From: Hymenobacter volaticus | GTDB taxonomy: Bacteria > Bacteroidota > Bacteroidia > Cytophagales > Hymenobacteraceae | Assembly (NCBI RefSeq): GCF_022921055.1 | Contig: NZ_CP095070.1 | Span: forward strand, 37,381 to 101,380 | Direction of reading: 5' to 3' | Length of the DNA stretch: 64,000 nt | Shown here: positions 49,299 through 59,917 of the stretch, piece after piece | Position numbering within the stretch: position 1 is the stretch's first letter | Layout: each line of letters begins with the position of its first letter | Notes under the pieces: generated by a model | The model's input: only the letters and a program-made list of their open reading frames with translations | The model's database searches: none | Told to the model about the DNA's origin: nothing | Position numbers and translations under genes: made by a program

Positions 49299-52200
49299 TT
49301 ATTTCCGCAGCAGCTTGACGTGGGCCTGCCCCTTGGCCCCGTGCAGGTGCAGGTAGTAGAGGCCTTCGGCCGCGAGCTGCGGTGAAAAGTCGAAGGTTAA
49401 CGACTGCCCTGCGGTTGAAACCGTGCGCCGGCCTTGACTCAGGGTCGTGCCCAGCGCCGAGACCAGCGTGTAGCTGACCTCGCCTTGAAAGGCAGCCGGC
49501 AGCTCGACCGTGACGCGGCCATCAGTAGACGGATTGGGGTAGAGCTTGACCTGGGCGCTGTAGACGGGCAGCTTAGCTGGGGCAACGGTTGCCAAGGGAC
49601 TAGCGGCGGGGCGCGCGGCGGCGACCGGTGAAACGGCGCTCTCGCTCAGCACCTCGATGGCCGACACTTTCGGTTGATCCACCCCACCCGCGCCGGGGGC
49701 AAAGGCGAGCGAGAGCACGCCGTCGGTGACGGTTACCAAAAAGGACTCGGTGGTGGCCGTCAGCGGGCCCACCTTCTGCACGATATCATACGCCTGGAGC
49801 ACGGGGGTGCCTTCCGCTGTCACATCGAACACGCGCTGCCCTGGCGCGTTCCAGTAGAGCTCAGCAAAGTGCAGCTTTACCGTGTAGGTTCCGTTGGGCA
49901 CCGGCAAGTTATAGCGGAAGGTGCCGTAACGCTCACTCTGGTACAAGGCATCGTCCTCGGTACCGGCAATGGGTGCCGTGGTGGCGAAAGGTACTCCGCC
50001 GGCCATGTACTGATCGGCGGCGAAGCGGCCCAGCGAGGTGCTGAGTGTGTCGGCCCCGGCATTGAGACGAAGCACGGCCGTCGGTACCACCTCCAGCACT
50101 TCGATCGCCGACACCTTGGGCAAATCTGTGCCGGCGGCGCCGGGGACAAAGGCGAGCGTGAGCTGGCCGTCCCTGACAGTGACGGAGAAAGTCTCCGTAG
50201 TCGCCGTCAACGGTCCGACCTTCTGCACGATGTCATAGGCTTGCAGTACGGTCGTGCCCTCCGCCGCCACGTCGAACACGCGCTGACCCGGGGCGCGCCA
50301 GTAGATTTCGGCGAAGTGCAACCTGACCATGTACTGCCCGTTGGGCACGGGCAGGTGGTAGGTGAAGCGGCCGTAGCGCTCGGTTTGGTAGAGCGCATCC
50401 TCGTCGGTGCCCGCAATGGGCTGGTCGGTCGAGAAGACTGCTCCGTCCGCCGCGTACTGGTCGGCGGCGAAGAGACCCTGCGAGGTGTTAACCGGGCCAC
50501 CGCCGGCATGCAGGCGGTAGCGGGCCACCCCACTGGTCGGCGCAGCCGGCAGTATCGTAACCACCGCCTCGGCACTAGCCGCGTTACCGGAGTCGTCCGT
50601 CACGGTTAAGGTGACCCGGTTAGGGCCCAGGTCGGCGGCCGTGAACTCGGTCCGGCTCAGCGTCATTTCGCTAAAGCCGCAGGGATCCCTGCTGCCGTTA
50701 TCGACCTGCTCGACCGTGACCGTCGCCCTGCCATTCACCAACCTGACGCTGATATCTTGGGTGCGCACAATGGGAATCGTTTGGTCACGCACGTGCACCA
50801 GTTGCGGGGCACTGACCGTATAGTTGCCGGCTTCGTCGGTGGCCGTCCAGATAATGGTGGTTGTGCCAATTGGAAAGGAAGATGATACGGACCAGGAATC
50901 ACTGCGTACGCCCGTCACGCTGACCGGCCCGCACCGGTCCGTCGCCGCCGGTGGTGGCAGAAAAGGCGAGGCGTAGCAGCTCCCAGCATCCGTGGAGAGA
51001 GTTATGTCCGTGGGGGCGGCCAGGGTCGGCGGCTCGGTATCCACTACCGTGACGGTGAAGGCCTGGGTCTGGGTGCCCGTGCTGCTGGTGGCCGTGACTG
51101 TAACTGTACTGACTCCCACCGGAAAGAGGTGGGGCGAGGTGATCGGCCCGCTGGGCAGGGCATAAGTGAGGGTAGGCGCCGGCGTGCCGGTGGCCGTTGC
51201 CGCAAACGCCACCGAGGCCCCACACTCCCCCTCAGCTGCCAGGGCCCGGATGGGGTTGGGTACTACGAAAATCGGCGGGGTATCGCTAGATTGGGCGTAC
51301 TGGAGGGCGAAATACGTGCCTCCCCCGAGGGTGGTCGTGCCCGCCACGTACACGTGACCCGCCGCATCCAGGGCCACGCCGACTGCTCCAGGAGCGGTGG
51401 GGGACAAGCCGGCGTAGCGGGTTTCCCAGAGTTGCTGGCCATCGGCGGCCGCGTATTTCACGGTGGCCACCTCCGCGCTGCTGCTGCTCGTATCAACCGC
51501 TCGCCCCGTCACATACACGTTGCCGGCCGGGTCGAGGGTTAAGCTGCTGGCTTGTGCCGGGCCGGGTCCGGGGTAACGCGCTTGCCAGAGTTGCTGGCCG
51601 CTGGAACCCGCGTACTTGAGCGTGGCGTACGCCGCGTTCGAGGTGCCCGTCACCAGCACGTTGCCCGCCCCGTCGAGGGCCAGCGCCGTCGCCTGATCGA
51701 GGGCCTGGTTTGGGCCGTCGTAGTGGGCTTGCCAGAGTTCCTGACCGCTCCCCCCGCGTATTTGACCGTGGTGTAGTCGGCCGAGCCATCGGCCCCCGCC
51801 CGCGGCCCGTCACGTAGGCATCGCCTGCCGCATCGACGGCCAGGGCGGCCGGAAAGGGACCCCCTGTGCGGCGCTGCCAGAGTTGCCGGCCGCTGGCCCC
51901 GGCATACTTGTACGTCAAAGACCCCACGTTAGAGCGGTCGAGGCCGCTCACCAACACCTCCCCGGCCCCATCCAGGGCCAGGGCCACGGCCTGGTGGAAG
52001 TTGTTACTAAAGGTCGGGAAGGAAGTGGTCCAGAGTCGCTGCCCGGTGGGCGAATACTTCACCGTCACCATGTCGCCGTAGTCGCTCGGCGCGATGCTGC
52101 CCGAATCGGTGGTGCCCGTGACGTAGACGTTGCCGGCGGCATCCACCGCGATGTCGGCCGCGTAATCGCGGCGGCGCCTGTCTCCTCCCCCGTCGAAGCG

Positions 52201-52731
52201 GGTGGTCCATAACAGGGTGCCGCTGGCCGAATATTTAAAAGTGACAAAGTCCTCCCGGTTACTGCCATTGCCGCGGCCGGTGCCCGTGCCGCTCACGTAC
52301 ACATTGCCCCGGGCATCCACCACCACCTTCGCCGCCCGAGTAAGGGCGGCCCCCTCGAAGCGGACCGCCCAGAGTTGCTGGCCACTGGCTGCATACTTCA
52401 CGGTGAGGTAGGCATAGTCGTCGAGGCTAGTGCTGTACGAAATGCCCGTCACGATCACGTTGCCGGCCGCATCCACGGCCATATCCGTTGCCGTGCCCGT
52501 GCCCGCGTAGCGCGCATCCCATACCTGGCGAACGGCTTCCGCTCGGCTAGATGAGCTAGGCGTTCCCGCCAGCGCGGGCGGGGCGGGGCGGCGCTGCTGG
52601 AGAAGAGAGTGGTCGGTCGTTGGGCGAACTGCCCCCGTCGCCGGGGGCGCGGGGTGATCGGCTGGTGCCTGAGTTGTCAGCATAGGTAGCAGCAAGCTTA
52701 CTGCGAGCAGCAACTGGGTAGAATACACCAT
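49299..52731 (-). CDS. Large secreted SBBP/HYR/malectin protein with type IX sorting domain (two frame breaks)
   Basis: About 1144 aa after adding one G (minus strand) at 51793-51797 and one at 51750-51755. N-terminal signal (MVYSTQLLLAVSLLLPMLTT), then at least seven beta-propeller SBBP repeats of the form VDAAGNVYVTGxT and VKYxxxGxxLWxxR, a HYR-type domain (ATDRCGPVSVTGVRSD, IIWTATDEAGNYTV), an Ig-like part, two malectin-like domains of about 140 aa nearly alike (YGRFTYHLPVPNGQYMVRLH and YGTFRYNLPVPNGTYTVKLH), and a C-terminal sorting domain PNPSTDGRVTVELP to HVKLLRK. Exported by the type IX system; carbohydrate binding is inferred from malectin. Confidence 0.85.
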
Positions 52732-52966
52732 AGCTGGGGGTGGGATAAGAGGGGAAAAGAAAGCAGATTGGCAGCCGCTTCCCAGCCGAAAAGAAACGAC
52801 AGCACTCCTCTACTCTCTGGCGTCTAGCTCTCGGTCAGGCGCCGCCCGTCGAACCGCCGGCAGCAAATCATCACGTACTAAGATCCACGAAAGAGGAGAA
52901 ATAAAACAGCGAATAGGTATAAATATATTCCACTGCTGGCGTGCGTAGTTAAAGCCTATTTCATCC

Positions 52967-53227
52967 GTGAAACCAGATAGCTCGCTGCACCACGTGAACG
53001 GGCAGGTGCAGATAGAGGTGGCCGATAATGGGACCGGCATGAGCCCGGCGGTACAAGCTAAGGTGTTCCAGCCCTTTTGTACGACCAAGCCGACCGGGGA
53101 GGGCACCGGCCTAGGCCTCTGGCTTAGCCACGATAGCATCGCTCAAGGCCATGGGGGCACGCTCCATGTGGAAAGCCAGGAAGGCCACAGCACCACGTTC
53201 CGCATTGGACTGCCCCTGACAACCTAG
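52967..53227 (+). pseudogene. Histidine-kinase C-terminal fragment
   Basis: 86 aa, only the last part of a HATPase domain: VQIEVADNGTGMSPAVQAKV (G1), KPTGEGTGLGLWLSHDSIAQ (G2) and HSTTFRIGLPL. The N-box, phospho-acceptor and sensor are missing and not found upstream in any frame, so a remnant. Confidence 0.7.
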
Positions 53228-53531
53228 AAGAGCGAGGAGCAGGCCCCTTACTGGGAGCCAGTTCGTACGGCGTTGAACAAAGTTACTGGTCGGACGAAAA
53301 ACCCTCTCTTATTACCCTCGATAAGGGGCCCTTATCCCGGCTATCAGCGTTGAGTTGGACACCTTCAAGTCGGCCGATTAGATACGGGCTAGGTTCTTAG
53401 TTGAAGAGCCGGAAAACTACGTCTTACGCAGGTACACAAGTCCTCGACAGCATGAGAGGAGTTTCCTCGAACTAGAAAGCACTCTTTTTGCTGTAAGTTG
53501 CTCATCCCCCACACTCCTCGCCTCGCACCAG

Positions 53532-53807
53532 ATGCCGCTGCCTCCTGTTACGTCTTGCCACGAAGTACTGCCGGTCAATGCGGCCCTGCTCGTTCTCGTG
53601 GGCGCGCTTTATGCAAGCGGCTGGCTGTTGCAGAGTATGACGCTTCTGTTCCTCTTCGTTCTGGTAGCCCTGCTCTGGAGCGTGCTAAACTTCGTGCTAT
53701 TGGTACGCGCCCTGGTCACGGGCCAGTTGCGGGTAGCCCTCGTGTACGCCCTTTTGACCGGGAGTCTGGCGAGCTTGGATTGGTGGCTCCTGCAGGAAGT
53801 GCAATAA
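53532..53807 (+). CDS. Small membrane protein
   Basis: 91 aa with three hydrophobic stretches (NAALLVLVGALYASGWLL, TLLFLFVLVALLWSVLNFVL, LVYALLTGSLASLDWWLL). No motif recognised. Start at MPLPPVTSC. Confidence 0.55.
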   Translation: MPLPPVTSCHEVLPVNAALLVLVGALYASGWLLQSMTLLFLFVLVALLWSVLNFVLLVRALVTGQLRVALVYALLTGSLASLDWWLLQEVQ

Positions 53808-54101
53808 GACTAGGTCCGCCGTTCCAAAAAGATCCGTGGCTGTTGCAGAACTTCTGCCCCGCGCATACTCGAGGCAGCTGGCAGATGCTTCGTCATCGCT
53901 AAAGCGATGTAAAGCGCCTTGAGGGCCGCTGGCAGATGGACTACAGAAGTCAGCTGTGTCAAGAGCAGACTTCTGCCACAGCCACGGCCCTCGATTAGAC
54001 GTTACTACTAGTGTTACATCAAGCAACTTCTCCCGAAGATCAGAGGCAAAGAAAGACTATCGCTTCTCGAACCCACGGTCTTATTTACCGAAGCCTAGCA
54101 A

Positions 54102-54635
54102 ATGGAGCTTTTCACGTCTCGTCTTCACCTACGGGAGTTGACGGCCACTGACCTGCAGGCGGTGCACCACTTACATTCGTTGCCGCAGGTCGATGAATTC
54201 AACACGCTAGGGCTGCCCGAAAGCTTAGCGACAACTAAATTGCTGCTCGCCGAGTGGGCCGTGCAACAGCAGGCCACGCCGCGCACGGCCTACATTTTCT
54301 ATGTGCAACATCGAGCAAGTGACGAGTTTGTGGGCTTGCTCGCTCTGACGTTGGGAAAGGCATCTTTTCGGAATGGGGAAGTGTGGTACAAGCTCTTGCC
54401 GGCTCACTGGGGCCAAGGGCTGGCCACCGAAGCGCTGACCGAGCTCTTACGCTTTGGGTTTGACGAGCTGCACCTGCACCGAATCGAAGCCGGGTGCGCC
54501 GTCGACAATGGCGCCTCGATCCGGGTACTGGAAAAAGTGGGCATGCGGCGAGAAGGGCGCAAGCGGCAGAATCTACCTATTCGGGGCCAATGGGTCGATA
54601 ACTACTTCTTCGCCATCCTGGAAACGGATCGCTAG
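54102..54635 (+). CDS. GNAT-family N-acetyltransferase (RimJ/RimL type)
   Basis: 177 aa. MELFTSRLHLRELTATDLQA is the usual RimJ/L beginning; acetyl-CoA loop HWGQGLATEALTELLRFGFD; then HLHRIEAGCAVDNGASIRVL and EKVGMRREGRKRQN, and NYFFAILETDR at the end. Transfers acetyl to an amino group of a protein N-terminus, drug or metabolite; substrate unknown. Confidence 0.92.
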   Translation: MELFTSRLHLRELTATDLQAVHHLHSLPQVDEFNTLGLPESLATTKLLLAEWAVQQQATPRTAYIFYVQHRASDEFVGLLALTLGKASFRNGEVWYKLLPAHWGQGLATEALTELLRFGFDELHLHRIEAGCAVDNGASIRVLEKVGMRREGRKRQNLPIRGQWVDNYFFAILETDR

Positions 54636-54731
54636 CAACCCATTATCATTTTACGAAGGTGCCTTTCACAGCTGTCCAGGCTGACAGTAAAGCTGGTTTA
54701 CCTCGCTCAGAAGCGCCCCGCTACTGGTTTC

Positions 54732-55187
54732 TTAGGGCTGAAAACATAGCCCCCTGACATTCTTAGCGTAGTATAGATCACTTATCGAATCGCCTTCCAG
54801 CGAAATGATCAAGCCTTGCCCATCGTAGTCAAGTCCACCCATATGATGCGTGTCGAACGGGACTAAGCCGGGTAGTGAGGCCGCCTTTTCCTGCGGGGTT
54901 AGATCCGTAAACAAGAGCGAACGCAACTGGAAAGCATACGTAGCACCTGGTGTGATCTTCGTACACGGCTCCACCAGCTGCTTATCAGACACGATTTTGA
55001 AGAGCGAATCATGGCGGCGAGCGTAAATCAAATACACCGTCCGAAGTGAATCGATACGCGTGACCTGGTAGCGCAGCAAAGGTGCCTGCGCTGCTGGCGG
55101 AATGAGTACCGGGGCGGTGGCAGCCCGTGTGAGCGGGGCTAAAAGACCGGCCAGACACAGGACTACCGGGAGCAAGTAAGGGCGCAT
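54732..55187 (-). CDS. Secreted hypothetical protein
   Basis: 151 aa with signal peptide MRPYLLPVVLCLAGLLAPLTRA. Contains RYQVTRIDSLRTVYLIYARR and a C-terminal YAKNVRGLCFQP; no known family. A 60-bp element shared with the region before the PAS kinase lies about 120-180 bp upstream. Confidence 0.6.
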   Translation of the reverse strand: MRPYLLPVVLCLAGLLAPLTRAATAPVLIPPAAQAPLLRYQVTRIDSLRTVYLIYARRHDSLFKIVSDKQLVEPCTKITPGATYAFQLRSLLFTDLTPQEKAASLPGLVPFDTHHMGGLDYDGQGLIISLEGDSISDLYYAKNVRGLCFQP

Positions 55188-55303
55188 GACTGGAAGCAGA
55201 GTCTGGTTGGGAGAGACCTTATAGAGGGGACTTGTTGCAGGAAAACACGAGACAAGTTACCGTCTAAGTAAAAAGTAAAATTTGTCTGTAGTGCCAGGCG
55301 TGT

Positions 55304-55368
55304 CCGAGAAGCAACATTATGTAAAGCAACTTTTCCCAGAAACAAGAAGGGAAAGAAGTCGCCGCCAA
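55304..55368. repeat. Repeat shared with 59043-59097
   Basis: Contains TTCCCAGAAACAAGAAGGGA followed by AAGAAGTCGCCGCC; aligns over about 60 bp with 59043-59097 with small gaps. Both copies lie upstream of minus-strand genes, here the one starting at 55187. Includes a TTCCC/GGGAA hairpin. Confidence 0.5.
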
Positions 55369-55457
55369 CTTTGCCTAAAATTCTATTTTACTACGACCAA
55401 GCATGAGTTGGGCTGACTACTGCCTACTAGTCAGCACCTAGCCACCGGAAGCAGTTT

Positions 55458-55865
55458 CTAAGCAAAGTACTGCGCTAAAATGGCCGTCACCTTCTCCTTG
55501 GTGAGCGGCTTATTCAGAAAGCCGGCAATGGGCAACTGCTCGGCCCGCGCCTGGTCGAGGGGGTGCAGCGAGGTGGTGAGCATGACGATGACAATGGCCC
55601 GCTGCTGGGCCAGCGGCATTTGGACGTAGGCTTCCAGAAAGCCCAGGCCGTTGAGCACGGGCATGTTCATGTCCAGGAACAGGAGCTGGGGACACGCGGC
55701 GCTATCGGGACCGGTACAGGTCTGGCCCAGCGTACGCAAGGCCTGCTCCCCATTTTCGGCCACCAGCACCTGCTCCACTACGCCCATGCGGGTCAGCAGC
55801 GCCTTGTTGAGGAAATTGGTCGTGCTATCATCATCGATGAGCAGCACACTGGTTAAGAGAGGCAT
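55458..55865 (-). CDS. Single-domain response regulator
   Basis: 135 aa CheY-like receiver without output domain: VLLIDDDSTTNFLNKAL (acidic pocket), LLFLDMNMPVLNGLGFL (phospho-Asp), VIVMLTTSLHP (Thr) and GFLNKPLTKEK (Lys). 13 bp downstream of the PAS kinase gene, so its likely substrate. Acts as a diffusible phospho-shuttle or regulator by binding. Confidence 0.93.
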   Translation of the reverse strand: MPLLTSVLLIDDDSTTNFLNKALLTRMGVVEQVLVAENGEQALRTLGQTCTGPDSAACPQLLFLDMNMPVLNGLGFLEAYVQMPLAQQRAIVIVMLTTSLHPLDQARAEQLPIAGFLNKPLTKEKVTAILAQYFA

Positions 55866-55878
55866 AGCGAAAAGGCCC

Positions 55879-58875
55879 TTAGCTGGGGAAGGTGAGGGTA
55901 AAGGTGGTACCCACGTCTACCTGGCTTTCAACGGCAATCGTGCCGCCGCCGTTCTCGACCAGGCGCTTGGTGATGTAGAGGCCCACGCCGGTCCCCTCGA
56001 CGTGGGTATGCAGGCGCTGAAACAGCCCGAACAGGCGGCTCTGCTGGTGGGCGTTCAGCCCCAGCCCGTTGTCCTGCACTTCCAGCACCACCCGCGGCCC
56101 CGTCGAATAGGCGCGCACCTGCACCTGGGCGGGCCGGTCCAGGGCGCGGTATTTGACCGCATTACTGAGCAGGTTGTAGATCGCGGAGCGCAGGTTGGCG
56201 GGGGAGAAGGAGACCAGCAGGTCCGGCGCGACCTCGACCGTGAGCTGCACGTTCGCTCCCGCCATCACTGGGGCTAGGTCCAGGCGCACCGCTTCGATGA
56301 CAGCGGCCATGGGGACCGGCTCGGCGGGGCTGGCGTGGGCCAGTTGCAGCTTGGACAAGTCCGTCAGCTGACCAATCGTGAGCTGAAAGCGCGTGGTGGT
56401 ATGCTCCAGCAGGTGGAGCAGGTGCGCGGTCATCTCGTCCTGCTGCACGGCAGCCGGCAGCGTGTCGCGTAGGGCCAGGGTAATACTCTCGATGTTGGTA
56501 ATGGGGGCTTTGAGGTCATGCGAGGCGGTGTAGACGAACGTGTCCAGGTCCACGTTGGTGCGCGTAAGCTGGGTGTTGCTCTCGTGGAGTTCCTCGTTGG
56601 TGGCGGTCAGCTCTTCGTTGATGGCGGCGAGTTCCTCGTTGAGGTCCTGCACCTGCTGGCGGGCGCGCACCTGCTCAGTGACTTCCACGGCTATACAGAT
56701 AACGGCTACGACCTGGCCGGCAGCGTCACGCAGGGGCTGGTAATTGTAGGTGAAATAGCCGGCTTGGCCGGGCGCATGGCGCGCGAGGCGAATTTCCTGC
56801 TCCTGAGCGATGAAGGGCGTGCCGGTCCGCCGCACTTCGGCCAGCAACTGAGGCAGGCCCTGGTCATTCAGCTCGGGCATGGCCTCGAAGAAGGGCCGGC
56901 CAACGAGTTGAACCACGGGAAGGCCCAGCATCTGACTCATCGGCGGGTTTACGATATCGAGCACGTAGTCGGGCCCGCGAAAAACGCAGATGGCCACGGG
57001 CGCCTGCTCGAAGACCTGCTGCAAGTGCCGCTGCTGCTGCTCGCGCTCCTGGCGAGCCAGGACCTGTTCCGTCACGTCGAAGGCGATAAGGGAGATACCG
57101 GCTATTTCCCCGTTTTCTCGATAGGCCTGATAGGTGAACTCGAAGTAATTGGTTCGAGGCGGCTGCCCGGGCGCGGGCACTGGGGTAAACGGCACTTCCC
57201 GACCGATGTAGGCTTCACCGGTCTGATAGACGCGGTCGAGCAGGGCGATAAACCCCTGCGCAGCGAGTTCGGGAGCTGCCTCCACCGCGTCCCGGCCGAC
57301 GAGCGGGCCGGAGAAGTAGGACTGGTAGGCCGGATTAACGTACTCGTAGCGGTGGCCGGGGGCCCGTAGTAAGGCTACGAGCACCGGACTTTGCTCAAAC
57401 ACCTGGTAGAAGGCGAGGCGCTCGGCGGCCTGGTGCTGGGCAGCAGCGAGCAGTTGAGCTTGCAGCACCTCCGCTTGCTGCCGGGCTCGGACTTTGTCCG
57501 TCACATCCACGATGAAAGCCAGTATTCCGGTGGTCTGGTTTTGCTCGTCTAAGAGGGGCTGGTAGGTGAAATCCACGAAACGCGGCTCCGGCTGGCCAGT
57601 GGCCGCGTCGAAGAGTTGGGCCGGCGTCTCGGTGCCGCTGAATGGCTGGCCGGTGGTATACACTTGGTTGAGCAAGCCAATAAAGCCTTGTTCCACTACC
57701 TCGGGGAACACTTCGGCCACGGTTAGGCCGGGGCGGGTACGGTCTCCGGACAGGGCCTGATACGCTTCGTTAAAGAACGTGTAGCGATGGTCGGGACCGC
57801 GCAGAGTGGCGATGGCAGCAGGTACCTGCGCCAGAATCTGCGTCAACAGGCCTTGCTGGTAGCTTAGTTGCGCGGTGCGCTCCTGCACCCGTTTCTCTAA
57901 GTCTTGATTGAGGTGCTGGAGCTGCTGCTGCGCTTCATTCAGGGCGAGGTTGGTCTGCTGGTACTCCTCGTTGCTGGTGTGTAGCTCTTCGTTGAGGGCC
58001 GCTAACTCCTCATTGACAAGCTGCACCTGCTGGCGAGCCAGCACGGAGGTGGTGACATTGTAGGAGAAGTTCAGCACCCCGCTGATGTGGCCCTGCGCGT
58101 CACGCAAGGGCAAGAAAAAGAAGTCGTAGTACGCCTGCTCTAGCAGGCCGGTGCGCGTGAAGTCCACCTGCACTGGCATCTCGGTGGCGGTGAAGGGCTC
58201 GCCGGTCTGGTACACCTGGCCGAGGTCATCCAGGATGCCGTGGTCCACCAGTTCGGGCCAGACTTGCCGGATGGGTTTCCCCAGCAAGTGGAGTCCGGGG
58301 GCTTGGCGTTGGTAGCCGGGGTTCACAAGAGTAAAGACCTGGTCAGGACCTTCGTTCACGGCCACGTTGGCCGGCAGCTGCATGAGCAGGTCGTAGAAGC
58401 GCTGGCGCTGCACTTCGGCCTCGGCGCGGGCCACTTGCTCGGCCACTACACTTTCGTGCAGTTGCCGTTCGGCCTGTCGGCTGGCGGTAATGTCTTGCAC
58501 GGATTGGATGATGAACTGCACCTGCCCCTGCGCATCAAGCACGGGCGTATGGCGCGGCTGCCAGTGGCGCTCGACGAACCGGCCGGGCCGGGTGCGGTCG
58601 GGCACGTCGTAGTGCTGCGGGGCCATCTCGTGCACCTGTTTGGTGGCCAGCACCGTTTCCAGCGAGGCGCGCACGTTGGCCACGGCGTTGGCCTCGGGCG
58701 TGTCGGGGTTGTCGGGAAAGGCGTCGAAGATATGCTGCCCCACGATGGTGTCCCGCTGGGTTAGGGTCGCGGCCAGGTAGTCGTCGCTGGCGCCCAGGAT
58801 CACCCAGTCCGGGGACAGCAAGAGGGTCGCACCGGGCTGGGCGTTAAAGACGGGTAGCAAGTCGAGTGGGGACAT
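55879..58875 (-). CDS. Five-PAS cytosolic histidine kinase
   Basis: 998 aa. Five PAS domains in series (starts about residues 5, 155, 370, 510, 640; for example FEQSPVLVALLRAPGHRYEY and FEQAPVAICVFRGPDYVLDI), coiled-coil linkers with LNEELAALNEEL, then HisKA H-box YTASHDLKAPITNIESITLA, and HATPase with LSNAVKYRALDR (N-box), EVQDNGLGLN (G1) and VEGTGVGLYITKRLV (G2). No membrane segment. Start at MSPLDLLPVFNAQPG (58875), the usual opening of this family; the upstream frame to 59889 is a shadow. Confidence 0.9.
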   Translation of the reverse strand: MSPLDLLPVFNAQPGATLLLSPDWVILGASDDYLAATLTQRDTIVGQHIFDAFPDNPDTPEANAVANVRASLETVLATKQVHEMAPQHYDVPDRTRPGRFVERHWQPRHTPVLDAQGQVQFIIQSVQDITASRQAERQLHESVVAEQVARAEAEVQRQRFYDLLMQLPANVAVNEGPDQVFTLVNPGYQRQAPGLHLLGKPIRQVWPELVDHGILDDLGQVYQTGEPFTATEMPVQVDFTRTGLLEQAYYDFFFLPLRDAQGHISGVLNFSYNVTTSVLARQQVQLVNEELAALNEELHTSNEEYQQTNLALNEAQQQLQHLNQDLEKRVQERTAQLSYQQGLLTQILAQVPAAIATLRGPDHRYTFFNEAYQALSGDRTRPGLTVAEVFPEVVEQGFIGLLNQVYTTGQPFSGTETPAQLFDAATGQPEPRFVDFTYQPLLDEQNQTTGILAFIVDVTDKVRARQQAEVLQAQLLAAAQHQAAERLAFYQVFEQSPVLVALLRAPGHRYEYVNPAYQSYFSGPLVGRDAVEAAPELAAQGFIALLDRVYQTGEAYIGREVPFTPVPAPGQPPRTNYFEFTYQAYRENGEIAGISLIAFDVTEQVLARQEREQQQRHLQQVFEQAPVAICVFRGPDYVLDIVNPPMSQMLGLPVVQLVGRPFFEAMPELNDQGLPQLLAEVRRTGTPFIAQEQEIRLARHAPGQAGYFTYNYQPLRDAAGQVVAVICIAVEVTEQVRARQQVQDLNEELAAINEELTATNEELHESNTQLTRTNVDLDTFVYTASHDLKAPITNIESITLALRDTLPAAVQQDEMTAHLLHLLEHTTTRFQLTIGQLTDLSKLQLAHASPAEPVPMAAVIEAVRLDLAPVMAGANVQLTVEVAPDLLVSFSPANLRSAIYNLLSNAVKYRALDRPAQVQVRAYSTGPRVVLEVQDNGLGLNAHQQSRLFGLFQRLHTHVEGTGVGLYITKRLVENGGGTIAVESQVDVGTTFTLTFPS

Positions 58876-59042
58876 CAGTACAGCAGTAGAAGCCGGGTAA
58901 AGGTCGGAGTTACCTAGCGAAGACCCCGTCAAAAAGAGCGGCAGACGCTGCGAAAGCCAATCTAAGAAGGAATACGTTAGGGCTCCAAAAGGTGCGCCAG
59001 CAGGCAAGAGGATTATCAGCGTGTTCAGCTGTTGTTCGGGAA

Positions 59043-59097
59043 GCAGCATGTTAAGCTGCTCTTCCCAGAAACAAGAGGGAAAACAGCCGCCTGCGAC
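59043..59097. repeat. Repeat shared with 55304-55368
   Basis: TTCCCAGAAACAAGAGGGAA followed by AACAGCCGCC. Located about 170-220 bp upstream of the PAS kinase start. Candidate shared leader or regulator site. Confidence 0.5.
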
Positions 59098-59436
59098 TAC
59101 CCCCAAACTCCTGTTTGGGCAGCTCTCAGAAAACGGAAAATATAGCACGCTAAGGCGCGGACGCGTCTTTCGTGACCGTGATTTACCTATTGTGAACGGT
59201 CGTCGTAACAATAGGTAAAAAAAGTGGTAGCTGTTTAAATCACTGTTTTCCTGAACGGCAGCAGGCGATTCAAGGCTTTTGGGTCTTGATTGAATCCCAC
59301 ACCCCCTGGCCATATACCCGCCTGCATCAGGTGTTGCGCAATGGATTCGCCCTTTTATTTTTCTCATTAGAAAAAAAACCTGGGGTTCTCTAAGGATTCC
59401 GCGCTTTCCCCGACTAATGGGGAAACATCGAGCCTC

Positions 59437-59916
59437 TTGAACGAGCAGTTCCTTCTCCTCATCGAAACCCAGCAGGGCCTTCTCCACAAGGTCTGCCACC
59501 TGTACTGCCACTCCCCGCAGGACCGGGAAGACCTCTTTCAAGACATCGTGCTGCAGCTCTGGCGTGCCTACCCCACGTTCCGGGGAGGTGCCAAGGTCAC
59601 CACGTGGATGTACCGCATCGCCCTCAACACGGCCATCACCCGGCTGCGGAAGGAAACCAAGGCCGCGCCATTCGCCGAGCTGGGCCCCGAGGCGTTCCAG
59701 GTGCCGGCCGTAGAAGATGGTTCCCGCGAGGAACTGGCGGCCATGTACCGGGCCATTCGGCGGCTTTCCCAAGTGGACCAGGCCCTGACCCTGCTCTACC
59801 TGGAGGATTGCAGCTACCGGGAGATGGCCGAGGTGCTGGGGATCTCGGAGGCCAACGTGGGCTTCAAACTCCACCGCATCAAGGCCCAACTACGAACACT
59901 CATCAGCATAGCCTAG
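59437..59916 (+). CDS. ECF-type RNA polymerase sigma factor
   Basis: 159 aa. Sigma region 2: HLYCHSPQDREDLFQDIVLQ, LQLWRAYPTFRGGAKVTTWM, YRIALNTAITRLRK; region 4: LTLLYLEDCSYREMAEVLGI, SEANVGFKLHRIKAQLRTLI. The listed start is TTG. An ATG at 59417 comes into frame if one G is added to the run at 59419-59422, giving MGETSSLLNEQF; I think that is the true start. Next gene begins 2 bp after the stop. Confidence 0.9.
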   Translation: MNEQFLLLIETQQGLLHKVCHLYCHSPQDREDLFQDIVLQLWRAYPTFRGGAKVTTWMYRIALNTAITRLRKETKAAPFAELGPEAFQVPAVEDGSREELAAMYRAIRRLSQVDQALTLLYLEDCSYREMAEVLGISEANVGFKLHRIKAQLRTLISIA

Positions 59917-59917
59917 C

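Noticed and set aside
55879..59889. 1336-aa kinase reading from 59889
   Set aside because: The first about 340 residues overlap the sigma-factor gene antisense and lack domain character; the family starts at MSPLDLLPVF.
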